A stretch of DNA of 64,000 nucleotides, taken from the NCBI GenBank assembly GCA_017860295.1, contig JAFNAS010000007.1, positions 62,001-126,000 on the forward strand. The letters are read 5' to 3'. Both the position numbers and the translations under genes were made by a program. Below the pieces are notes generated by a model that was not told the DNA's origin, ran no database searches, and saw nothing but the letters and a program-made list of their open reading frames with translations. Positions 36,338 through 43,414 of this stretch are shown one piece after another; the stretch's first letter is position 1, and each line of letters starts with the position of its first letter. Source of the stretch: Bacteroidota bacterium. Its GTDB lineage: Bacteria; Bacteroidota; Bacteroidia; Bacteroidales; Paludibacteraceae.

Positions 36338-38494
36338 ATGAGAAAATTATTCGTATTCCTCTTTATGGCTATTGCCGTTCAAACCCTGTTTGCCGAAAAA
36401 GTGGCAACCTGGATCTACTACCCGGGCGATTTTGAAGTGTGGCTGGGCAACAACGTGCAGAATCGTCGTACCGCCCGTGGCGCTTTCTTCCCTCCTTTCT
36501 GGAAGATGGACAGTCACTACGTGTTGGTGGAGTTTTCCAAAAAACTCGACCTGACGGTTCCCGAAACCGTTTTGCTGAAGGTGGAAGGACGTTACAATGT
36601 GAAATTGGACGGCAATATGTTGTTCGGGTTTCCCGATAAAGTGACTATTCCGGCAGGCAAACACTCGCTCAATATCAAGGTCTGGAATCAGACGAATGTA
36701 CCTTCCATCTATGTTGACGGTCCGACCATCAAATCGGATAACTCGTGGAAGGTGACCTACGAAGACAAGGAGTGGATCGACGAATCGGGCAAGGCTTCCG
36801 ATACCTCGTCGGGAACGGTTTACCTGAATGCCGCTTCGTGGAACTTCAACTCGCCCGATACGCCTCCGTCCGCGTTCAAGTTAGCCACCGTGCCGCAATC
36901 GGTCGTGTCGAGCAAACAGGTAGGAAAAGGGGTGCTGTACGATTTCGGCAAGGAGACTTTCGGTTATCCCAAATTCAACGGACTGAAAGGCAAAGGAACG
37001 CTCAGCGTCTACTACGGCGAATCGCCCGAAGAGGCGCTTTCGGTCGATAGTTGTGAAACGCTGGATCATCTGCCCATCGATCAACCGACAGCAAAAGATT
37101 ACACGGTCGATCTCTCGAAGGCGTTCCGCTATGTATATGTGGAAAAAGACAACTCGCTTTTGTACGATTCGTTGTCGATGCTTTATGAGTATCTGCCGTT
37201 GGAATACAAGGGAAATTTCCGTTGCAACGATGCGTTGGTCAATAAAATGTGGGACGTGGGCATCTACACGTTGCATCTTACCACCCGCGAGTTTTTCATC
37301 GACGGCATCAAGCGCGATCGCTGGATGTGGAGCGGTGACGCCTATCAGAGTTACCTGATGAATTATTACTCGTTCTTCGATTCGCCTTCGGTGAGCCGTA
37401 CCATCTTCGAACTGAGAGGCAAAGATCCCGTAACCAGTCATATCAACACCATTATGGACTACACATTCTATTGGTTTATGAGCATTTACGATTTCTATCA
37501 ATATACAGGCAATAAACAGATTATCGAACAACTCTATCCGCGCATGAAGAGCTTGATGGAGTACTGTCTTTCGCGGCGTGATGCCGACGGTATGATGCAG
37601 GGGCTTGCAGGCGACTGGGTCTTTATCGACTGGGCCGATTTCCCCATGAGCAAGGCCGGGCAGGTCAGCTTCGAACAGGTTCTCTTTTGCCGCAGTCTCG
37701 AAACCATGGCCTTGTGTGCCAATTTGTTGAACGATAAACAGCAGGCTGATAACTATACCAAACTGGCTGTCGATTTGAAGTCGAAACTGCTTCCTTCTTT
37801 TTGGTCGGATAAGGCCGGTGCGTTGGTTCACAACCGCGAAAACGGGGTGATGAGCGCCAAGGTGACGCCGTTTACCAACATCTTTGCCATCCTGTTCGGG
37901 TATCTCGATAAAGCCAAAACGGAAGCGGTGAAAGAGAATGTTTTGCTGAATCCGAATGCATTGAAAATAACTACTCCCTACATGCGTTTCTACGAACTGG
38001 AGGCCTTGTGTGCCTTGGGAGAACAGAAACATGTGTTGAAAGAGATGCGCGATTACTGGGGAGGTATGATTAAGCTCGGCGCCACCACCTTCTGGGAAAA
38101 ATATAATCCGGAACGCACCAACCAGACGGCAATGTACGGTCGTCCTTTCGGCAATAGTTTCTGTCATGCCTGGGGTGCCAGTCCTATTTACCTGTTGGGC
38201 AAATATTATCTCGGTGTGAAACCTACCTCACCGGCATACAAAACATACACTATTGAACCCAATCTTGGCGACCTGCAATGGATGGAAGGCGACGTGCCGA
38301 CACCTAATGGCAAGGTGCATCTCTATTTTAGTACCAAAGAAATCAAGGTGAAAGCCAACGAAGGTGTGGGTACGCTCCGTTTCTCCAGCAAGGCGAAACC
38401 CTCCTGCAAAGAAGGTACGATTGTTGCCAAAGGAGGCAATAAATACGAACTGGAGATTCAGGCCGGGAAAGAATATAACGTGAAGTATAAATAG
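36338..38494 (+). CDS. GH78-type alpha-L-rhamnosidase, BT1001-like
   Basis: A 718-residue secreted protein with signal peptide 1-19. The N-terminal beta-sandwich modules (about 20-285) are followed by an (alpha/alpha)6 barrel starting EYKGNFRCNDALVNKMWDVG. The acid region reads DGIKRDRWMWSGD, so an aspartate (D327) stands where many GH78 enzymes have glutamate. FWEKYNPE supplies the second acidic position, and NSFCHAWGASPIYLLGKYYLG and a C-terminal jelly-roll follow. It is shorter than the GH78 part of the protein at 19900. It likely removes rhamnose from a chain A or B intermediate. Synteny with GH141 and GH127 supports the BT1001 assignment. Confidence 0.85.
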   Translation: MRKLFVFLFMAIAVQTLFAEKVATWIYYPGDFEVWLGNNVQNRRTARGAFFPPFWKMDSHYVLVEFSKKLDLTVPETVLLKVEGRYNVKLDGNMLFGFPDKVTIPAGKHSLNIKVWNQTNVPSIYVDGPTIKSDNSWKVTYEDKEWIDESGKASDTSSGTVYLNAASWNFNSPDTPPSAFKLATVPQSVVSSKQVGKGVLYDFGKETFGYPKFNGLKGKGTLSVYYGESPEEALSVDSCETLDHLPIDQPTAKDYTVDLSKAFRYVYVEKDNSLLYDSLSMLYEYLPLEYKGNFRCNDALVNKMWDVGIYTLHLTTREFFIDGIKRDRWMWSGDAYQSYLMNYYSFFDSPSVSRTIFELRGKDPVTSHINTIMDYTFYWFMSIYDFYQYTGNKQIIEQLYPRMKSLMEYCLSRRDADGMMQGLAGDWVFIDWADFPMSKAGQVSFEQVLFCRSLETMALCANLLNDKQQADNYTKLAVDLKSKLLPSFWSDKAGALVHNRENGVMSAKVTPFTNIFAILFGYLDKAKTEAVKENVLLNPNALKITTPYMRFYELEALCALGEQKHVLKEMRDYWGGMIKLGATTFWEKYNPERTNQTAMYGRPFGNSFCHAWGASPIYLLGKYYLGVKPTSPAYKTYTIEPNLGDLQWMEGDVPTPNGKVHLYFSTKEIKVKANEGVGTLRFSSKAKPSCKEGTIVAKGGNKYELEIQAGKEYNVKYK

Positions 38495-38669
38495 GGTATA
38501 AATATCTAACCCTACCCCCTTCGGGTACTCCCCTTGGTCACAAGGGAAGACCAAATCTGCTTGGCAGAAAAAAGTGAAAATTAGCAAAGTCTCGCATCGG
38601 GTTGTCCCCTTTTGATAAAGGGGACGAGCGAAGCGGAGGAGTTAGAAAAAATAAAGGCAATAAGATTTT
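38495..38669. repeat. Intergenic family C repeat region
   Basis: AACCCTACCCCCTTCGGGTA, CTCCCCTTGGTCACAAGGGA, and later TTGTCCCCTTTTGATAAAGG and GGACGAGCGAAGCGGAGGAG form C-rich and G-rich arms that can pair. This is a long form of the C/G-rich dispersed repeat. No gene is present. Confidence 0.6.
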
Positions 38670-40703
38670 ATGAGCAAAAAAAGATTACAGATTGTAGTAT
38701 GTATGCTGATCGGAGCAGTAGCTGTTTCGACGGCACAAAATAAGAGTTTGGTCAACACTTCGCAGAGTCCTTACGCGAAACTAATCGGGGTCAACATGGG
38801 CGATGTGCACTGGACGAAAGGCTTTTGGGCCGATCGTTTCGAGGTGTGTCGTACCTCAATGTCGCCTAAGTTGTTGAAAACGTACATGGATCCGAAATTG
38901 GGTCATGCCATTCAGAATTTTCAGATTGCAGCCGGACAGGATACCGGGCGCTTTGTCGGTCCTTCGTTTCAGGACGGGGATTTTTACAAAGAGTTCGAGA
39001 GTTTGGTAAGCCTTTATGCCCAGACCGGTGATAAAAAACTCGATCAGTTGATGGACGAGATTATTCCGGTGATTGTGAAAGCGCAACGTACCGACGGTTA
39101 TATTCATACACCGACCATTATTGCCCAACGAAACAATCCGAAAGAGGCAGGAGCATTTGCCGACCGGCTCAATTTCGAGACCTACAATATGGGTCACCTG
39201 ATGACTGCTGCATGTCTGCACTACCGCGCTACGGGGAAACGTACCTTGCTCGATGCGGCAATCAAGGCGGCTGATTTTCTCTACGAATTTTACAAAAAAG
39301 CTTCGCCGGAGTTGGCGCGCAATGCCATCTGTCCGTCGCACTACATGGGTGTGGTGGAGATGTACCGTACTACCCGCGATCCGAAATACCTGGAATTGTC
39401 GAAAAGTTTGATCGATATTCGCGGCATGATGAAAGAGGGCACCGACGACAATCAGGATCGGGTGCCGTTCCGTCAGCAAACCAAGGCGATGGGGCATGCC
39501 GTGCGTGCCAACTACCTCTATGCCGGTGTAGCCGATGTTTTTGCCGAAACGGGAGACACCACGCTGCTTCGTCCGTTGAACCTGATCTGGAACAATATGG
39601 TGGATACCAAAATGTATATCACCGGTGGTTGCGGAGCACTCTACGACGGTGTTTCTCCTTACGGAACTTCTTACAATCCGGTTGAGATTCAGAAAACGCA
39701 TCAGTCTTTCGGTCGCGACTACCAGTTGCCTAACATGACGGCCTACAACGAAACCTGCGCCAACATCGGGAACCTGTTGTTCAACTGGCGCATGTTGCAA
39801 ATTACCGGCGATGCCAAATATGCCGATGTTGTGGAATTGGTTTTGTACAACAGCCTTTTGTCGGGTGTGAGCCTCGACGGGGTCGATTTCTGCTATACCA
39901 ACCCGTTGAGCCAGTCTACCAATTTTCCGTACAAAATGCGCTGGATGGGTGGCCGTATTCCTTATATTGCTTTGTCCAACTGCTGTCCGCCGAATACCAC
40001 CCGTACTGTTTCCGAAGTGCAGGATTATGCATACAACCTCTCCAAAGAAGGTTTGTGGGTGAATCTTTACGGTGGCAACGAGATCAATACCACGCTTGAA
40101 AACGGCGAAAAAATTCAGGTTGATCAAACTACCGATTATCCCTGGGATGGCGCGGTTTCGCTTGAAGTGAAGAAAGCTCCCAAGAAGCCATTCGCCTTGT
40201 TTGTGCGCATTCCGGGCTGGTGCAAGGGTGCGTCCCTCACGGTAAATGGCAAGGAGGAGCAAACGAATCTGTCCTCTTGTTCGTATGTAAAATTGGAACG
40301 GAAGTGGAAAGCCGGCGACAAGGTGGAACTCAATTTGCCGATGGAAGCCAAACTGATGGAGGCCAATCCGTTGGTGGAAGAGTCGCGCAATCAGGTGGCT
40401 GTAAAGCGCGGTCCGGTGGTTTATTGCATGGAAGGCGTCGATCTGCCGGGCAACAATATCTTTGGCGTGACGTTGCCGTCAGATATTAAGTTGACGCCCA
40501 AACCGGTTGAAATTGACGGAGCCAAACTGGTTGCTTTGGAAGGAAAAGCCTCTGTGGAAAATGCCGGTGATTGGAGCAACACCCTTTACCGTGAAGTGTT
40601 GCCGTTGAAGAAAGAGGTGTCGATTCAGTTGATTCCTTATTTTGCATGGGGCAACCGTGGTCAGGGCGACATGACTGTTTGGATGAATTTGCTTAGAAAA
40701 TAA
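38670..40703 (+). CDS. GH127 aceric acid hydrolase-like enzyme, BT1003-like
   Basis: A 677-residue secreted protein with a signal peptide ending VSTAQ. The (alpha/alpha)6 barrel carries the GH127 zinc-cysteine site: E361 and C363 in YNETCANIG, and C438-C439 in SNCCPPNTTR, one cysteine being the nucleophile in characterised members. A C-terminal beta-sandwich (VSLEVKKAPKKPFALFVRIPGWCKGA) follows. GH127 includes beta-L-arabinofuranosidases and, in RG-II degradation, BT1003, which removes aceric acid from side chain B. Placement after GH141 and GH78 favours the BT1003 role. Arabinofuranosidase activity is the alternative. Confidence 0.87.
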   Translation: MSKKRLQIVVCMLIGAVAVSTAQNKSLVNTSQSPYAKLIGVNMGDVHWTKGFWADRFEVCRTSMSPKLLKTYMDPKLGHAIQNFQIAAGQDTGRFVGPSFQDGDFYKEFESLVSLYAQTGDKKLDQLMDEIIPVIVKAQRTDGYIHTPTIIAQRNNPKEAGAFADRLNFETYNMGHLMTAACLHYRATGKRTLLDAAIKAADFLYEFYKKASPELARNAICPSHYMGVVEMYRTTRDPKYLELSKSLIDIRGMMKEGTDDNQDRVPFRQQTKAMGHAVRANYLYAGVADVFAETGDTTLLRPLNLIWNNMVDTKMYITGGCGALYDGVSPYGTSYNPVEIQKTHQSFGRDYQLPNMTAYNETCANIGNLLFNWRMLQITGDAKYADVVELVLYNSLLSGVSLDGVDFCYTNPLSQSTNFPYKMRWMGGRIPYIALSNCCPPNTTRTVSEVQDYAYNLSKEGLWVNLYGGNEINTTLENGEKIQVDQTTDYPWDGAVSLEVKKAPKKPFALFVRIPGWCKGASLTVNGKEEQTNLSSCSYVKLERKWKAGDKVELNLPMEAKLMEANPLVEESRNQVAVKRGPVVYCMEGVDLPGNNIFGVTLPSDIKLTPKPVEIDGAKLVALEGKASVENAGDWSNTLYREVLPLKKEVSIQLIPYFAWGNRGQGDMTVWMNLLRK

Positions 40704-40808
40704 ACACAATTTGAAAATTAGATGATTTGAAAATGTGCCATTTTTGGCGGAGTAATTATATTCAATTTTCAAATTTCCTCATTTTCAAATTCTCAAATTG
40801 ATATTAGG
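40704..40808. repeat. Intergenic family A inverted repeat
   Basis: TTTGAAAATTAGATGATTTG followed by AAAATGTG is partly complementary to the later CAATTTTCAAATTTCCTCAT and TTTCAAATTCTCAAATTG, so the two halves can form a long A/T hairpin. No gene is present. Confidence 0.6.
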
Positions 40809-41891
40809 ATGTCTTTTAATTCAAATCCCTTGTTGGGAAACAAAATACTACCGGTCGATATCGTGCTGGCGCCGGAGTGGTGGAATAAAAATGAAGGAAT
40901 TACCTTCGACCGCGATTTCTTTTTCAATCCGTTGAAACGGGTGGAAGAGGAGCAACACATGGAGAAGGTGTTGTATGATCGTTGGGGAAAATACGGCTTG
41001 GGTGAATACCGCAATGAAGCGCGTCCCGAGATTGGAGCGGTGCATCTGGCCTCCGGCTTTTTGCTGTCGGAAATGCTCGGTTGTACGGTCAATTACACCG
41101 ACTCGCATCCGCCACAGGTAGTTGCGCTGCATGCCGACGCGCTTGAAATTGATGTCGAAAAAGCGTTTGCTTCGGAACCGTTTCAGCGCCTCGAAAAATT
41201 GGTTGTTGCTTTGAAAGAAAAATACGGTTACCTTACCGGCGATATCAACTGGGGAGGAATCCTCAATCTGGCGCTTGACGTGCGGGGCGAGAACATCTTC
41301 ATCGATATGATGATGACACCCGATGAGGTGAAGGAATACTTTGCCAAAATCGCTCAGGTGATCGAACGCTTCACAACCTATGTGCAGAACCTTACGGGGA
41401 CTTCTTCCATTTCGGTGACACGCAATGTTCGTTTGCTGAAAGAACCGGTACTGCTTCATTCCGAATGTTCGCACACCATGATTTCGGAGGCCGATTACGA
41501 AGAGTTTCTGTTGCCTTACGACGTGAAATGGAGCGCCCGTCGTCCGTACGGTGTTCACTATTGCGGACCCGATCCGCACCGCATGGCAGCCAGTTTTGCC
41601 AAAATTCCACATCTGGATTTTCTCGACCTGGGTTGGGGTGGCGATGTGAAACTGTTGCGCGAACACTTGCCCGACACGATGTTCAGTATTCGTCTCAGTC
41701 CGGTGGAGTTGGCCAAGCAGTCGCACGACGAGATTCGCGGCCACATCACCCGTTTGGTGCACGATTCCGGCAATCCGTATCTGACGGCCGTTTGCTGTAT
41801 CAACATGGACGATAGCGTGACCGATGATAAAATTGATGTGATTTTTGAAACCGTTGAAGAACTAAGGAAAGAGTATTCTGCCGGAAAATAA
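40809..41891 (+). CDS. UroD-fold methyltransferase-like protein, zinc type
   Basis: A 360-residue soluble protein with the UroD superfamily pattern and no signal peptide. A zinc-type motif is visible as H250-Y-C252 (VHYCGPDPHR) and C329-C330 near the end (LTAVCCINMDD). It differs strongly from the MtaA-like protein at 32400: the N-terminus names a tryptophan-rich segment (LAPEWWNKNEG) and DINWGGILNLALDVRG lies mid-protein. It is encoded 6 bases before another UroD-fold gene, so the two may form a complex or sequential pair. In the module it is a candidate substrate:corrinoid methyltransferase for a methylated sugar. The natural substrate is unknown. Confidence 0.78.
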   Translation: MSFNSNPLLGNKILPVDIVLAPEWWNKNEGITFDRDFFFNPLKRVEEEQHMEKVLYDRWGKYGLGEYRNEARPEIGAVHLASGFLLSEMLGCTVNYTDSHPPQVVALHADALEIDVEKAFASEPFQRLEKLVVALKEKYGYLTGDINWGGILNLALDVRGENIFIDMMMTPDEVKEYFAKIAQVIERFTTYVQNLTGTSSISVTRNVRLLKEPVLLHSECSHTMISEADYEEFLLPYDVKWSARRPYGVHYCGPDPHRMAASFAKIPHLDFLDLGWGGDVKLLREHLPDTMFSIRLSPVELAKQSHDEIRGHITRLVHDSGNPYLTAVCCINMDDSVTDDKIDVIFETVEELRKEYSAGK

Positions 41892-41897
41892 CAGGCT

Positions 41898-43061
41898 ATG
41901 GCAAAACAATTTGACAATACCCTTTCTGACGCGCAGGCGACGGCGGTAGTGCCCGTGAGGCCTGCCGATTTCGATTTCGCCCGCTACGAGGATTATTGCA
42001 ACGAGTTGAATGCCGGTTGCGAAGCTTTCTGGGAAAGCGATTCCGGGGTGATGGTCTATCGTCGGATGCGGGTGGCCGAGTGCTTTTCGTACGGATGTCG
42101 CGACAGGGAATTGTCGCTGGCTCTTCAATTGGGAGCTTTGGAAAAGAGTATGTTGTTCAAAACCGATGTCCCCAATTTTCTGGAGCCGTGGTATGGCATT
42201 GGAACCATTGCGAGTGCTTTTGGCGGTGATTACCATTGGGCAGAAGGAAATGCTCCGGCTATGAAGCCCCAGTTTACGTCGATCGATGAAATTCTGGACT
42301 GCAACTACAAAGAGGTTGCTGAAACTCCCATTGGAAAGCATACGTTGGAGATGATCGAATATTTTATGGAGCAGACCAAAGGACGCGTACCGGTGTCGTT
42401 CACCGATATGCAGTCGCCTCTCAATATCATGGCAAGTCTGTTGCCATTGGACAGCTTTTTTATGGATCTGATGATGGCGCCCGAGAAGGTACAGGCGTTG
42501 TTCGATTTGCTGTCCGACCTGACGATTCGTTTCAACGAAAAGCAGAAGGCGTTGATTGGAGACGCACTGGCGTTGCCGGGACACGGATTTGCTTCGTCAA
42601 CAAAATGGTCGGGATTGGGCATGAGCGACGACAATGCCATTATGATTGCTCCCGAACAATATACTGAGATGGCGGCACCTTATGTAGAGAAAATTTGCGC
42701 TCCGTTGGGTGGTCCGGTGTTCCACTCGTGCGGCGACTGGTCGGGCTGGATAGATGCCGTGCTAGCCACCAAAGGAATCCGTATGGCCGATGGTGCCTTT
42801 TCACCTCAAACCGACCCGGGAGCGACCGATAATCTGGAGGCTTTCCGGCGCTTTGCCAATACCGGTGTAGCGCTTAATGCTCGCGTTGTGGGCGATGTAG
42901 CTACTATTTGCGAACAACTCTCCCGCCTTTGGACGGAAGGAATGAAAATGGTGGTGGTAACTTATTGTGCCACGCCCGAAGAGCAGAAAGAAGCCTACCG
43001 GTTGGTACATGAAATAGCCTCTCCTGATCCCTCCACAAGAGAGGTGTGTGAATCTGAGTAG
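41898..43061 (+). CDS. UroD-fold methyltransferase-like protein, zinc type, with repeat-encoded tail
   Basis: A 387-residue soluble protein of the same broad family. The zinc-type motif is H276-S-C278 (FHSCGDWSGW) with C357 (VTYCATPEEQ). The region GMSDDNAIMIAPEQYTEMAAPYVEKI is characteristic of UroD-like methyltransferases. It starts 6 bases after the preceding gene, indicating coupled translation. The last 13 residues (SPDPSTREVCESE) are encoded by a copy of the C/G-rich dispersed repeat, so the native end was probably near residue 374. Proposed role: second substrate-specific methyltransferase feeding the corrinoid protein, perhaps for 2-O-methyl-fucose where another handles 2-O-methyl-xylose. 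This division is speculation. Confidence 0.78.
   Translation: MAKQFDNTLSDAQATAVVPVRPADFDFARYEDYCNELNAGCEAFWESDSGVMVYRRMRVAECFSYGCRDRELSLALQLGALEKSMLFKTDVPNFLEPWYGIGTIASAFGGDYHWAEGNAPAMKPQFTSIDEILDCNYKEVAETPIGKHTLEMIEYFMEQTKGRVPVSFTDMQSPLNIMASLLPLDSFFMDLMMAPEKVQALFDLLSDLTIRFNEKQKALIGDALALPGHGFASSTKWSGLGMSDDNAIMIAPEQYTEMAAPYVEKICAPLGGPVFHSCGDWSGWIDAVLATKGIRMADGAFSPQTDPGATDNLEAFRRFANTGVALNARVVGDVATICEQLSRLWTEGMKMVVVTYCATPEEQKEAYRLVHEIASPDPSTREVCESE
43019..43052. repeat. Family C repeat forming the 3' end of a coding region
   Basis: CCTCTCCTGATCCCTCCACA followed by AGAGAGGTGTGTG resembles the copy at 24512 (CCTCCCCCGGATCCCTCC ... AGAGGGGGTG). It lies inside the coding frame and supplies the last codons of the gene that begins at 41898. 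Confidence 0.55.
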
Positions 43062-43085
43062 GCAGATTTTAATCGTAAATTGTAA

Positions 43086-43103
43086 TCCCGATAGCTATCG
43101 GGA
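43086..43103. repeat. Perfect 18-bp palindrome flanked by short direct repeats
   Basis: TCCCGATAGCTATCGGGA is a perfect palindrome. AAATTGTAA stands directly on its left and recurs on its right after one base, as if the palindrome had been inserted with duplication of the site. Confidence 0.7.
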
Positions 43104-43120
43104 AAATTGTAAATCTAAAT

Positions 43121-43402
43121 ATGGAATTTAATGTTGCAATAGTTGGTTATGCGGCAGGTATTTGCTCTGCAATCTGTCAGTTTCCGCAAGCTTATAAAGT
43201 GTTTCGGACAAAGGATACACATAGTATTTCGTTGGGAATGTATGCCACCATGTCGCTGGGGGTTGCCCTCTGGATGACCTACGGTTTTCTGATTGCGGAT
43301 ATGCCAATGATTCTGGCAAACGGAGTCGGCCTTGTACCGTCGCTCTACACGTTGTATCTGACCATTCGGAATAGCAAAGCAGTCAAATCACAAAGTAAAT
43401 AA
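43121..43402 (+). CDS. SemiSWEET sugar transporter
   Basis: A 93-residue inner-membrane protein with three predicted helices (about 5-25, 38-58, 62-84) and the PQ-loop signature CQFPQAYKVFRTKDTHSISL. SemiSWEETs are half-size relatives of SWEET transporters that work as dimers and let sugars cross the membrane without ion coupling. It lies between the second pair of UroD-fold genes and the GH138 gene. It may export or equilibrate a sugar that the cell cannot use, or import a small neutral methyl sugar. Direction and substrate are unknown. Confidence 0.9.
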   Translation: MEFNVAIVGYAAGICSAICQFPQAYKVFRTKDTHSISLGMYATMSLGVALWMTYGFLIADMPMILANGVGLVPSLYTLYLTIRNSKAVKSQSK

Positions 43403-43414
43403 TGATATAGATCT

